From JAVMKJ01 sp031732875 (GTDB taxonomy: Bacteria; Pseudomonadota; Gammaproteobacteria; Competibacterales; Competibacteraceae), in the NCBI GenBank assembly GCA_031732875.1, contig JAVMKL010000006.1:1-54965 (forward strand): a DNA stretch of 54,965 nucleotides, given 5' to 3'. The stretch's first letter is position 1. Each line of letters begins with the position of its first letter. Of this stretch, positions 41,942-51,027 are shown one piece after another. Made by a program: the position numbers and the translations under genes. The notes beneath the pieces were generated by a model. That model was not told where the DNA came from and did not search any database. It worked only from the letters and a program-made list of their open reading frames with translations.

Positions 41942-43737
41942 AGATCGGGTCCGATGCTGAAGGAGAAGCGGAAGGTATCGCCCGGCGGGCGATCCAGCCC
42001 CGATGCGAAGTCGATCCGTACCGGTCCGACCGGCGAACGCCAGCGCAGTCCGAGCCCGACGCCGGTCTTCATTTCGGGCGTGGCACCGTCGAAAGCGTCA
42101 CCGCTGTCGACGAAGGCGGCGATGCTCCACCCGTCCCAGACCCGGTGTTCGTATTCGATGCTGGCCACCAGCAGGTTCTGGCCACCGATCACCTTGCCCT
42201 CGGCATCGGTGGGGCCGATGCTGTTGAAAGCATAGCCGCGCACGCTGGTGTCGCCGCCGGTGAAAAAGCGCAGGGACGTCGGCAGTTGCTGGAAATCCTG
42301 GCCGATCGCGGTGGTGCCGACATCGCCGCGCGCGATGAACCGGCTGGTATCGTTCAGGGCATACACGCCTCTCAGATGCAATACGCCTTGCACGAAGTCG
42401 AGGTCCGAAAGCAGCGCCGTCGAAGCGCCGCGCAACTCGAAGCCGAACAGCAGTCCTCGGGTGGCAAACAGGCGGTCGTCGGCGTCGACCCAGGTCCAGT
42501 TCAGGCCGGGAATCAGCAGCAGGGAGGAGGCGGGTGGGTCGCCGCCGGTGCTGGATTCTTCGTATTGCAGGCTCAAGTTGTAATTCTTCAGCCATTTGCC
42601 ATCCTGCCGCTGCCAACTGGCGCCGAGCGTGGTGAGTTGGTAGTCTTGGTCGTTGTAGTTCTGGTCGACGTAGCCGGCGGTCAGGGCGTACTCGTCGGTG
42701 GTCGGATCCTGACCGGGGATCATGTACTTGAAGCCGATGAGCGATTTGATCTGGGAAAGCTGGATTTCGGCTTCGTAATGATGGCCTTGGCGGTTGACCC
42801 AGCGCTGTTCGACGCGCAGCCTGCCGCGAGCGCCGGTATCGGTGCCGTAGCCCAGGCCGGCGCTGTACTTGCGCTCCATGTTGGGTTCCAGTTCCACGTC
42901 GACCGGTGCGGTATTGGTGGCGGCGTCGGGCGGGGCGTTGACCTGAACTTGGCTGAAGTAGGGAGCACCGCTGAGATCGCCTTGCAGTTTGAGCAGGTCG
43001 TTGGCGTCGTAGGGATCGCCGGGTTTGAAGCGTGGGTAGCGGTTCAGCAGCTTGGGCGACAGGATGTCCTGCCTGAAGGTGATGTTGCCGAAGCGGTAGC
43101 GCTGGCCGGTGTCGTAATGCAGGTGGATGGCTGCTTCGTAGTCTTGCAGGTTCACCTGGATGGCGTGCTCGGTGAAGCGGGCGTTGAAATAGCCGCGTTC
43201 GGTGGCCAGCGTTTCCAGCGCCTGCTTGAACTGTTCGTACCTGGACTGATCGAGGACTTGACCCTGGGCGAGCGGCATGTTGGTCAATACCTGCTGGAAG
43301 GCCGGATCCTGTTGGCCCTCGCCGAGGATTTGCACGTCCAGCGTGGCGATGCGCAACGGTCGGCCGGGCTGGATCTGGTAGCGTGCTTCCCATCCGCTGG
43401 GGGTGCGATCCAGCGAAGACTCGATGGTGGGTTCGTAGTAGCCGAACGGTTGCAGCGCGTCCCGGATTTCACGCTCCGCGTTGCCGTGCAGCCAGCGCAA
43501 TCGGGCCTCGTCCGGCGCGGCCTGGCCGGCGAGGCGGTTGAGTTCCAGATGGGCCAGCACGTTGTCGCGCAGCGCGCCGTCCACGCCCTCGACCGTTACG
43601 ACGAGCGTACCGTGTTCGCTGGTTTCGGTGGCGACGATCGGCGCGGCCGTCTCCCGCGCTTGCGGCGACCCGGCGCAGCAGGCCAGGACGCAGAGCAACA
43701 GCCAGGCGTGGGGAAGGTGCGATCGGGGTCGGGTCAT
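41938..43737 (-). CDS. tamA: Translocation and assembly module subunit TamA
   Basis: A 599-residue Omp85-family outer-membrane protein. The signal peptide (HAWLLLCVLACCAGSPQA) is followed by three POTRA domains, for example GYYEPTIESSLDRTPSGWEARY and IHLHYDTGQRYRFGNITF. A C-terminal 16-strand barrel follows, with the motifs FTGGDTSVRGYAFNSIGP and GLRWRSPVGPVRIDFASG. The ATG at 43737 is selected as the start of the signal peptide; the open frame upstream is not coding. It is co-translated with tamB. Confidence 0.95.
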   Translation of the reverse strand: MTRPRSHLPHAWLLLCVLACCAGSPQARETAAPIVATETSEHGTLVVTVEGVDGALRDNVLAHLELNRLAGQAAPDEARLRWLHGNAEREIRDALQPFGYYEPTIESSLDRTPSGWEARYQIQPGRPLRIATLDVQILGEGQQDPAFQQVLTNMPLAQGQVLDQSRYEQFKQALETLATERGYFNARFTEHAIQVNLQDYEAAIHLHYDTGQRYRFGNITFRQDILSPKLLNRYPRFKPGDPYDANDLLKLQGDLSGAPYFSQVQVNAPPDAATNTAPVDVELEPNMERKYSAGLGYGTDTGARGRLRVEQRWVNRQGHHYEAEIQLSQIKSLIGFKYMIPGQDPTTDEYALTAGYVDQNYNDQDYQLTTLGASWQRQDGKWLKNYNLSLQYEESSTGGDPPASSLLLIPGLNWTWVDADDRLFATRGLLFGFELRGASTALLSDLDFVQGVLHLRGVYALNDTSRFIARGDVGTTAIGQDFQQLPTSLRFFTGGDTSVRGYAFNSIGPTDAEGKVIGGQNLLVASIEYEHRVWDGWSIAAFVDSGDAFDGATPEMKTGVGLGLRWRSPVGPVRIDFASGLDRPPGDTFRFSFSIGPDL

Positions 43738-43859
43738 GACGGGCGGCGGGTGGGTGGCGTTTCTGATTTGGATATTACACCAACCCAGGTGGCTGGACCG
43801 ATCATGGCGGGCTCCCATTGATAAGGCTTCTGGAAGGACTGGAATCGAATGGAGATGGA

Positions 43860-45191
43860 TCAATCCCCGAGGGTGATATTGCGGCAGCGGGTTTCGTGCA
43901 AAAAGGTCGAAGCGACGATGGCCAGCACCGCGCAACCCAGCATCAGGAAAAAGCCCGCCTGGTAATCGGCGGAACCGTACACCCGCACCCCGTTCGCCAG
44001 AGTGCCGCTCCAGCTCGAATCCATGATCCAGCCGAACAACGGCTGGAGAATGGCCGCCCCCAGGAAGATCCCGGTATTCACCAGAGCGATGGCCATGCCC
44101 GACAGGGCGGGAACGACCACCTCTTTCGCCCCGGCGTAGGTCAGGACGAAGGACCCACAACCGGAACCCATCAGCGCGAACCAGGCCATCCCCGCCGCAC
44201 CCGGCGTCCAGTGCCCATAAACGATTCCCAGCCAAGCCAGCCCGTACAGCAGGGTGCCGATGACCAGCAGAGGCTTGCGGCGGTCCAACCGGTCGGAAAA
44301 CCAGCCGCAGAACAGGGTGCTACAGGCAAAGCTGGCCAGCGCGATGGTGGTGTACAGGGAAGCCGCCGACCGCTCCAGGCCGTGCAGGTCGCGCAGGAAG
44401 GGAATCGCCCACAGGCCAAGAAACGCCAGCATGCTGGCGGGCATCCCCAGATTGACCCAAAACCCCGGCCAGACCAGGCGGGTGGCCAGAACCCCCCGCA
44501 GATCGTGCCACCAGTGCTGCTCGCGCCCCGCGTGCCGATCCTGACCCTCCATCTCCCGGATCGAGGGAAATCCGGTGTCCTCCGGCGTGTTGCGCACCCC
44601 GAGCCAGGATAACGCCGCCAGCACCAGGGCCATGACTCCAAGAGCCACAAATACCGTCCGCCACGACCAGACCGTCAGCGCCTCGGCCAGAGGACCGGCC
44701 GCCAGGATGGCGCCGACATTGCCCAGCAATAGAGTCAGACCGCTGATGAAGCCATAATCCCGATCCCGGAACCAGAGGGTATTGCTTTTCATCAGCCCCA
44801 CGAACACCACCGATACCCCCAGTCCGACCAGGGCGCGCCCTGCCGACGCCTCCCCGAAGGTGGTCGCCATGCCGAACAGGATGGAGCCAATGCCGGACAC
44901 TCCATTGCCCAGCGTCACCGAGATCCGCGCGCCCAGCGTGTCCGCCAGCACCCCCGCCGGAATCTGCATGGCGGTGTAGATGTAGTAATACATGGCCGCC
45001 AGCGACCCCAGCGCGGCTCCCGTGGCCCCGAAGTCCCGCATCAGGTCGGCGGACACCACGGCCGGGGCGATGCGGTGGAAAAACACCAGGATGTAGGATG
45101 CGGCGAGGATGGCGTAAATGGACCAACGAACGCGCGCGAAACGCGCGGGGTCAAACCTCTCGAGCGGAATTGTCGCCGTCCGGGCTGTCAT
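43860..45191 (-). CDS. MFS transporter
   Basis: A 443-residue major facilitator with about twelve membrane segments. Recognisable parts are IYAILAASYILVFFHRIAP, the loop 2-3 motif AGVLADTLGARISVTLG and the equivalent GWFSDRLDRRKPLLVIG after segment 8. The cytoplasmic loop carries acidic and histidine residues (QDRHAGREQHWWHD). The ATG at 45191 is preceded by AGGGAAGG; the open frame upstream to 45314 is unlikely to be translated. The substrate cannot be inferred. It is divergent from cysM. Confidence 0.9.
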   Translation of the reverse strand: MTARTATIPLERFDPARFARVRWSIYAILAASYILVFFHRIAPAVVSADLMRDFGATGAALGSLAAMYYYIYTAMQIPAGVLADTLGARISVTLGNGVSGIGSILFGMATTFGEASAGRALVGLGVSVVFVGLMKSNTLWFRDRDYGFISGLTLLLGNVGAILAAGPLAEALTVWSWRTVFVALGVMALVLAALSWLGVRNTPEDTGFPSIREMEGQDRHAGREQHWWHDLRGVLATRLVWPGFWVNLGMPASMLAFLGLWAIPFLRDLHGLERSAASLYTTIALASFACSTLFCGWFSDRLDRRKPLLVIGTLLYGLAWLGIVYGHWTPGAAGMAWFALMGSGCGSFVLTYAGAKEVVVPALSGMAIALVNTGIFLGAAILQPLFGWIMDSSWSGTLANGVRVYGSADYQAGFFLMLGCAVLAIVASTFLHETRCRNITLGD

Positions 45192-45349
45192 GCCCGCGCC
45201 TTCCCTGTCGCGTCGCTTCCCATGGCTTGAATCCGGCAAGACATCGATCGGGGTATGTTCACAGTGGTCAACTCCGCGCCAGGATGGCCGATGGAACAAT
45301 CGAGAGATTTCCAAACCATCATATATTAGAACGAGGGCGAGCAGCCGGC

Positions 45350-45378
45350 ACCGTTAAAGCTGCCCGGACGTTTATAAT
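45350..45378 (+). promoter_or_regulatory. Promoter of cysM
   Basis: A perfect TATAAT at 45373-45378 lies 46 bases before the cysM ATG. The -35 region (ACCGTT at 45350) is weak. The predicted start of transcription falls at about 45385, exactly where the heptamer repeat array begins. Confidence 0.5.
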
Positions 45379-45384
45379 CGACCC

Positions 45385-45419
45385 GACATCCGACATCCGA
45401 CATCCGACATCCGACATCC
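45385..45419 (+). repeat. Tandem heptamer repeat, five copies of GACATCC
   Basis: Five exact copies of a 7-base unit fill the space between the -10 box and the cysM start, ending four bases before the ATG. No Shine-Dalgarno sequence is present in this leader. Confidence 0.95.
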
Positions 45420-45423
45420 GAAC

Positions 45424-46323
45424 ATGCCCAAATTCGATTATCCCACGCTCGAAGCCTGCGTCGGCAACACGCCGCTGGTGCGCCTGCAGCGCCTGCCCGG
45501 CGATACCACCAACCTGATTCTCGGCAAGCTGGAGGGCGACAATCCCGCCGGTTCGGTGAAGGATCGGCCGGCGCTGAGCATGATCCGGCACGCGGAGAGG
45601 CGCGGCGATATCCGGCCCGGCGACGTACTGATCGAAGCGACCAGCGGCAATACCGGCATCGCTCTGGCGATGATCGCGGCCATGAAGGGTTACCGGATGG
45701 TGCTGGTCATGCCGGAAAATCAGAGCGCCGAGCGACGGGCGGCGATGCGGGCCTACGGCGCCGAGCTGATCCTGGTCAGCAGGGAGGAAGGCATGGAAGG
45801 CGCTCGCGATCTGGCCGCGCAACTGGAGCGGGAGGGGCGGGGGCGGGTGCTCGACCAGTTCGGCAATCCCGACAATCCGCTGGCGCACTACGAGACCACC
45901 GGTCCGGAGATCTGGCGCGACACCGGCGGCCAAGTCACGCACTTCGTCAGCGCCATGGGCACCACCGGTACCATCATGGGTGTGTCGCGCTATCTCAAGG
46001 AGCGGAATCCCGCTGTCGAAATCGTCGGCGTGCAGCCGACCGAAGGTTCCTGTATCGCTGGCATCCGCCGCTGGCCGGCGGAGTATCTGCCGAAGATCTA
46101 CGATCCGGCGCGGGTGGACCGGACCATCGACATCAGCCAGGCGGAAGCCGAGGAGATTACCCGCCGGTTGGCTCGCGAGGAGGGCATTTGCTGCGGGGTG
46201 TCGGCGGGCGGGGCCGCGGCGGCAGCGCTGCGATTGTCGGGCGAGGTCGAGCACGCGGTGATCGTCACCATCATCTGCGACCGGGGCGACCGCTATCTGT
46301 CCACCGGGCTGTTTGGGGATTGA
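45424..46323 (+). CDS. cysM: Cysteine synthase B (O-acetylserine sulfhydrylase B)
   Basis: A 299-residue PLP enzyme making cysteine from O-acetylserine, with thiosulfate or sulfide as sulfur source. The PLP lysine is K46 in NPAGSVKDRPAL. The substrate loop is ATSGNTGIALAM and the phosphate-binding loop is AMGTTGTIMG. The sequence CCGVSAGGAAAAAL and the short length favour CysM over CysK. The leader is unusual: almost all of it is the five-copy heptamer repeat and it lacks a ribosome site, so translation may be nearly leaderless-like or depend on copy number. Confidence 0.93.
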   Translation: MPKFDYPTLEACVGNTPLVRLQRLPGDTTNLILGKLEGDNPAGSVKDRPALSMIRHAERRGDIRPGDVLIEATSGNTGIALAMIAAMKGYRMVLVMPENQSAERRAAMRAYGAELILVSREEGMEGARDLAAQLEREGRGRVLDQFGNPDNPLAHYETTGPEIWRDTGGQVTHFVSAMGTTGTIMGVSRYLKERNPAVEIVGVQPTEGSCIAGIRRWPAEYLPKIYDPARVDRTIDISQAEAEEITRRLAREEGICCGVSAGGAAAAALRLSGEVEHAVIVTIICDRGDRYLSTGLFGD

Positions 46324-46360
46324 GAGATCGAACCACTCCGGCGTCGCGCGCCGCCCCTCC

Positions 46361-46410
46361 TTGGTCAATGATGATAAAATTTATTAAATTTAATATTATA
46401 TCATTTATGT
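46361..46410 (+). promoter_or_regulatory. AT-rich control region upstream of rlmD
   Basis: A 43-base AT-only or nearly AT-only tract (ATGATAAAATTTATTAAATT and TAATATTATATCATTTATG) stands out in the GC-rich chromosome and contains several -10-like hexamers. TTGGTC at 46361 could be a -35. No single promoter can be picked. Confidence 0.4.
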
Positions 46411-46416
46411 TCGGGC

Positions 46417-47775
46417 ATGATGGGTAAAAAATCCCAAGTACCAGCGGAGCTCTTTACCGTCCGCGTCGAGGATCTGACTCATGCGGGACACGGCGTGGCC
46501 CGGCGGGAGGGCAAGGCCGTGTTCGTCGAGGGCGCGTTGCCGGGCGAGGAGGTTCGTTGCGTCTATACCACGCGCCGGGGGCGTCACGACGAAGCACGAG
46601 CGCTGGAGGTGCTGACGCCAGCGCCGGAACGGGTCCAGCCGCGCTGCGCCCATTTCGATATCTGCGGCGGCTGCGCCCTGCAGCACTTGGCGCCGGACCG
46701 CCAACTCGCCCTCAAGCAGCGCTGGCTGCTGGACAGTCTGACCCACATCGGCAAGATCCGGCCGGAGCAAGTGCTGGAACCGATGACCGGGCCGCTGTGG
46801 AGCTACCGGCGGCGGGCGCGGCTGGGGGTCAAGTGGGTGGCTAAAAAGGGCCGGGTGCTGGTGGGATTTCGCGAGCGGCGTGGTTCCTTCATCGCCGACC
46901 TGCGTCGCTGCGAGGTACTGGATGAGCGAGTCGGCGGTTTGCTGGAGGAACTGGCGCGATTGATCGAAACCCTGTCCATCCGCGACCGGCTGCCACAAAT
47001 CGAAGTCGCCGGCGGCGATATGGTCATGAGTCTGAATTTCCGGGTGTTGGCGTCGCCCGGCGAGGAGGATCTGGCGACGCTGCGGGCTTTCGGCGCGCGG
47101 CATGGCTTCGCGCTCCATTTGCAACCGGGCGGGCCGGATAGCGTGCGGCTGCTGGTGCCCGAGCCCTCGCCCCTGGCTCCTCCCCCACAAGGGGAGGGAG
47201 GCGTGCTGAGCTACCGGTTGCCGGCTTTCGATCTGGATATCGAATTCCAGCCTTGGCATTTCGTTCAGGTCAACGCCGCTATCAACCGGCAACTGGTCGA
47301 GCGGGTCTGTGATTTACTGGAGATCGAGCCGTGGGATCGGGTGTTGGATTTATTCTGCGGGTTGGGGAATTTTACCCTGGCGCTGGCCCGGCGGGCGCGG
47401 GAGGTGGTGGGGGTGGAAGGCGACGCCAGCCTGGTGGACTGGGCGCGATGCAACGCCTCGCGCAACGGCATCACCAACGCCGCCTTCCATGTCGCCAATC
47501 TGGCCGCGGATCCGGCTGTCGAACCATGGCTGGAGAGCAGTTATGACAAAGTGCTGCTCGATCCGCCCCGGTCCGGGGCGCTGGAAATGATGCCCCGGAT
47601 TGCGGCGCTGGGAGCTCGGCGGGTGGTGTACGTCTCCTGCCATCCCGCCACCCTGGCGCGTGATGTCGGCGAACTGGTTCACCGCTTCGGCTACCGGCTG
47701 GAAAGCGTGGGTGTGTTGGACATGTTTCCACACACCGCGCATGTCGAGTCGATCGCGGTGCTGGTTCGCCGATAA
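46417..47775 (+). CDS. rlmD: 23S rRNA (uracil-1939-C5)-methyltransferase RlmD
   Basis: A 452-residue methyltransferase that makes m5U1939 in 23S rRNA. There is an N-terminal TRAM domain (VEDLTHAGHGVARREGKAVF), a [4Fe-4S] site (CAHFDICGGCALQHL) and a SAM-binding block (RVLDLFCGLGNFTLALA). The catalytic cysteine is in RRVVYVSCHPATLARDV. A REP-like palindrome lies in frame at 47164-47200 and is read as PSPLAPPPQGEGG, between the central domain and the SAM domain, without breaking the gene. Confidence 0.95.
   Translation: MMGKKSQVPAELFTVRVEDLTHAGHGVARREGKAVFVEGALPGEEVRCVYTTRRGRHDEARALEVLTPAPERVQPRCAHFDICGGCALQHLAPDRQLALKQRWLLDSLTHIGKIRPEQVLEPMTGPLWSYRRRARLGVKWVAKKGRVLVGFRERRGSFIADLRRCEVLDERVGGLLEELARLIETLSIRDRLPQIEVAGGDMVMSLNFRVLASPGEEDLATLRAFGARHGFALHLQPGGPDSVRLLVPEPSPLAPPPQGEGGVLSYRLPAFDLDIEFQPWHFVQVNAAINRQLVERVCDLLEIEPWDRVLDLFCGLGNFTLALARRAREVVGVEGDASLVDWARCNASRNGITNAAFHVANLAADPAVEPWLESSYDKVLLDPPRSGALEMMPRIAALGARRVVYVSCHPATLARDVGELVHRFGYRLESVGVLDMFPHTAHVESIAVLVRR
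47164..47200 (+). repeat. REP-like GC-rich palindrome, copy 4, inside rlmD
   Basis: CCCTCGCCCCTGGCTCC followed by TCCCCCACAAGGGGAGGGAG is the same element family as the intergenic copies. It inserts about 13 codons into rlmD at a surface-type junction and keeps the frame. Confidence 0.65.
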
Positions 47776-47862
47776 GTATCGAATCGATCCGCCCGCGTTG
47801 CCCCGATTCGTCCACCATCTTCTTGCCCGCATTTTCCAGAGTTTGGCGCAGGACGTCCGACG

Positions 47863-47899
47863 GCTTGCAGGCGACTTTGGCGGGTCATCGCCTGCAAGC
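47863..47899. promoter_or_regulatory. Perfect 12-bp inverted repeat upstream of the GGDEF-EAL gene
   Basis: GCTTGCAGGCGA (47863-47874) and TCGCCTGCAAGC (47888-47899) are exact reverse complements around 13 bases. A TACAAT (-10-like) follows at 47907-47912, so the right half overlaps the expected -35. It could be an operator, or the rlmD terminator, although no U-run follows. Confidence 0.5.
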
Positions 47900-47949
47900 G
47901 GACTGCTACAATTAAAATCATTTATTGTACGGCCTTTAAGGAAAGCATC

Positions 47950-50922
47950 ATGCCGACGGGAACAGAAGTGGCTCAGCTTGAGAGCGGCTTGCCGCACATG
48001 GAGTCGGAGGCCATGCTCGTGGTGGACCCGGCTGGCCGGATCGTTCGAGCCAACGCTTTGGCCGAGTGCCTGTTCGACTATCCGCCGGGAACGCTCGCCG
48101 GTCAATCTCTGACTATTCTGATCCCCGCGCGCTTGCGAGATTCACATCAACTGCACGTGGCCAAGTATTTCGGCAACCCACACCCTCGGTTGATGGGCGC
48201 TAGCATGTCGTTATGGGGGTTACGGCGGGACGGCAGCGAGTTCGCGGCTGAAATCAGCCTCAATCCTTTGTCCACTCCTGAAGGTCTCCGCGTCTTGGCG
48301 GCCATTCGCGACGCGAGCGATTACCGGCGGATACAGCAATCCTTGGAACAGGCCACCGCCGAGTTGGAGCGACAGGTCGCGGCGCATGACGCGGAGTTGC
48401 TGCAAGCCAACGCCGAGTTGCGCCAGCAAATCGCCGAACGCGCGCAAGCCGAGACGGCCTTGCGGGAGGCCGAGGCGCAGTATCGCCAACTGGTTGAGAA
48501 CCAGCCCGATCTGATCTGCCGGTTTTTGCCGGATACCACGCTGACCTTCGTCAACGCCGCCTATGCCGGTTTCTTTGCTCGCCAGCCGGAGGAATTGATC
48601 GGCCAACGGTTTATCGAATTCCTCAGCGCGGAGCAGCAGGCTGAGGTGTGGGAGCAACTGGCGGCCTTCACCCCGGCGGCGCCGGCACGCCAATACGAGC
48701 ACCAGACGCTCGGGGCGGATGGGGTCGCCCACTGGCATTTGTGGCACAATTTTGCGTTTTTCGACGACCGGGGCAAGGTCACCGGCTTTCAATCAGTCGG
48801 CGTGGATATCACCGAGCGCAAGCGGGCGGAGGAGGTGTTGCTTAAGGAATCTCAGTTCCGCCGCGCAATCATCGAGCGCGCCGCCGAGGGTTTGTGTGTT
48901 TGTCACAACATCCCGGAGTTTCCCTATGTGCGGTTCACCGTTTGGAATCCGCGCATGGAGGAGATTACCCACTATACCATGGAAGAAATCAACCGCTGGG
49001 GCTGGTATCAGTCGCTCTACCCGGATGCGGAAGTCCGAGAGCACGCACAGGCGCGCATGGCCCGCATGCGCCAGGGCGACGATCTGATGGGCGAGGAATG
49101 GGAAATCACTCGAGCGACCGGCGAAAAGCGCATGGTTTCCATTTCCACCTCTGTTGTGGAAGACGTGGCCGATTCGGTGCACGTGCTCGCCCTGATTCAC
49201 GATACCACCGAGCGCAAGCGGGCCGAGGAGGCGCTGTTTGAAGCCAAGGAACGGGCCCAGGTCACGCTGCATTCCATCGGCGACGCAGTGATCACTACCG
49301 ATGCGCGCGGTATGGTGGACTACCTGAACCCGGTGGCGGAGGCGCTCGCCGGCTGGACCACGGCCGAGGCCCAGGGGCGGCCCCTGAGCGAAGTCTTCCA
49401 GATCGTCAACGAGCAAACCCGCCAGCCGGCGCCCGACCCGGTCGCGGGCTGTCTCCGGGAAGGGAAAATCGTCGGGTTGGCCAACCACTCGATTCTGATC
49501 GGCCGCCACGGGCAGGAATACCACATCGACGATTCGGCAGCGCCGATTCGCGGGCGGGACGGTCAGGTGTTGGGCGCGGTGCTGGTGTTTCACGACGTCA
49601 CCGAGAACCGCCAACTGGCCCGCCAGTTGGAGTACGACGCTACCCACGACGCTCTCACCGGACTGATCAACCGGGCGGAATTCGAGCGGCGGCTGGAGCG
49701 GGCGCTGGCCAGCGCCCGGCAGTACGGCGCCCGGCACGCGCTGTGTTATCTCGATCTGGATCAGTTCAAGGTGGTCAACGACACCGCCGGGCACGCGGCG
49801 GGCGACGAACTGCTGCGCCAAATCAACGCCATTCTGGGGGGCATGTTCCGCGAGCGCGATACCCTGGCCCGGATCGGCGGCGACGAGTTCGGCCTGTTGC
49901 TGGACAACTGCCCGCTGGACCGCGCCCAGTTCATCGCTCAGGCCGCGGTGGGAAACATTCGCGACCACCGCTTCCATTGGGAGGGCCGCGCCTATCAAAT
50001 CGGGGCCAGCATCGGCTTGGTGCCCATCACGGCGGAGACGCAAAACACCGCCCAACTGCTCACCCAGGCCGATGTCGCCTGCTATATCGCCAAGGAAATG
50101 GGCCGCAACCGCGTCCATCTTTACCAGCAGGAGGATCGTGAAACCACCCAGCGTCACGGCGAAATCCTGGGCGCGGCGGGCTTACGGGACGCGCTGGAGC
50201 AGGGCCGGTTTCGGCTGCACTATCAACCCATCGTGCCCCTGACCGCGCTCGACCCCCGCCCGGTCCGTCACGAGGCCCTGCTCCGCGTGGCCTACAAGAG
50301 CAGCCCGGACGAAATCAGCGAACTGGTGCTGCCGGCGGCCTTCATTCCGGCGGCCGAGCGCTACGGTCTGATGGGTGCCATCGACCGCTGGGTGATTCAG
50401 ACAGCGTTCCGCGAGTACGCGGCCGGAATCGGGAAAACCGGCGCCAAAATCGCCATCAATCTGTCCGGCAATTCCCTGAGTGACGAAACCCTGCTCGGCT
50501 TCATCGAAACCCAGTTCGCCGAACACGACTTCCCACCGGAGCGAGTATGTTTCGAGATTACCGAAACTGCCGCCATTCAGAACCTGCGTCACGCCACCGA
50601 CCTGATGGCGACGCTCAAACGCCGCGGCAGTCAGTTGGCTCTGGACGATTTCGGCAGCGGCCTGTCGTCGTTCCACTATCTCAAGACCTTGCCGGTCGAC
50701 TACTTGAAGATCGACGGCAGCTTCGTCAAGGACATGATCGAGAATGCCCGCGATGGCGCCCTGGTGGCGGCCATCAACCAGATGAGCCACACTTTGGGGA
50801 TCCAAACCATCGCCGAATACGTCCATAGCCAAGCCATCGTCGAACGCTTGCGCGAGATGGGCGTCGATTATGCGCAAGGCTATTTCTTCGGTCAGCCCAA
50901 GCCATGGGGCGAGCAGCCATGA
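47950..50922 (+). CDS. PAS-GGDEF-EAL cyclic-di-GMP signalling protein
   Basis: A 990-residue soluble protein. Several PAS/PAC sensor repeats occupy about residues 15-560, for example LVVDPAGRIVRANALAE, LIGQRFIEFLSAEQQAEVW and the PAC ends GVDITERKRAEE and IHDTTERKRAEE. The diguanylate cyclase follows with an intact RIGGDEFGLL (G643-F647) and an RxxD inhibitory site (RERD) five residues before it. The phosphodiesterase domain has E775-A-L and ALDDFGSGLSSFHYLKTL. Both active sites look competent, so the net direction depends on the signal. There are no membrane segments. It is probably transcribed alone. Confidence 0.93.
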   Translation: MPTGTEVAQLESGLPHMESEAMLVVDPAGRIVRANALAECLFDYPPGTLAGQSLTILIPARLRDSHQLHVAKYFGNPHPRLMGASMSLWGLRRDGSEFAAEISLNPLSTPEGLRVLAAIRDASDYRRIQQSLEQATAELERQVAAHDAELLQANAELRQQIAERAQAETALREAEAQYRQLVENQPDLICRFLPDTTLTFVNAAYAGFFARQPEELIGQRFIEFLSAEQQAEVWEQLAAFTPAAPARQYEHQTLGADGVAHWHLWHNFAFFDDRGKVTGFQSVGVDITERKRAEEVLLKESQFRRAIIERAAEGLCVCHNIPEFPYVRFTVWNPRMEEITHYTMEEINRWGWYQSLYPDAEVREHAQARMARMRQGDDLMGEEWEITRATGEKRMVSISTSVVEDVADSVHVLALIHDTTERKRAEEALFEAKERAQVTLHSIGDAVITTDARGMVDYLNPVAEALAGWTTAEAQGRPLSEVFQIVNEQTRQPAPDPVAGCLREGKIVGLANHSILIGRHGQEYHIDDSAAPIRGRDGQVLGAVLVFHDVTENRQLARQLEYDATHDALTGLINRAEFERRLERALASARQYGARHALCYLDLDQFKVVNDTAGHAAGDELLRQINAILGGMFRERDTLARIGGDEFGLLLDNCPLDRAQFIAQAAVGNIRDHRFHWEGRAYQIGASIGLVPITAETQNTAQLLTQADVACYIAKEMGRNRVHLYQQEDRETTQRHGEILGAAGLRDALEQGRFRLHYQPIVPLTALDPRPVRHEALLRVAYKSSPDEISELVLPAAFIPAAERYGLMGAIDRWVIQTAFREYAAGIGKTGAKIAINLSGNSLSDETLLGFIETQFAEHDFPPERVCFEITETAAIQNLRHATDLMATLKRRGSQLALDDFGSGLSSFHYLKTLPVDYLKIDGSFVKDMIENARDGALVAAINQMSHTLGIQTIAEYVHSQAIVERLREMGVDYAQGYFFGQPKPWGEQP

Positions 50923-51027
50923 ATGCCGCCGCGACTCGTCGCCCTTTCGGGCGGCTACGCCGCTGTTGCGGCGAGAGCGGCGCGGCTACCCGATTGGCCC
51001 CGAGTTTCCGCGGCAAATCCTCGGCCC

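Noticed and set aside
41929..43821. A 630-codon open frame antisense to tamA
   Set aside because: It is the shadow of a complete TamA; its composition is typical of complementary-strand translation.
45385..45419. Heptamer array considered as a CRISPR or iteron set
   Set aside because: There are no spacers, the unit is only seven bases, and no replication or cas gene is nearby.
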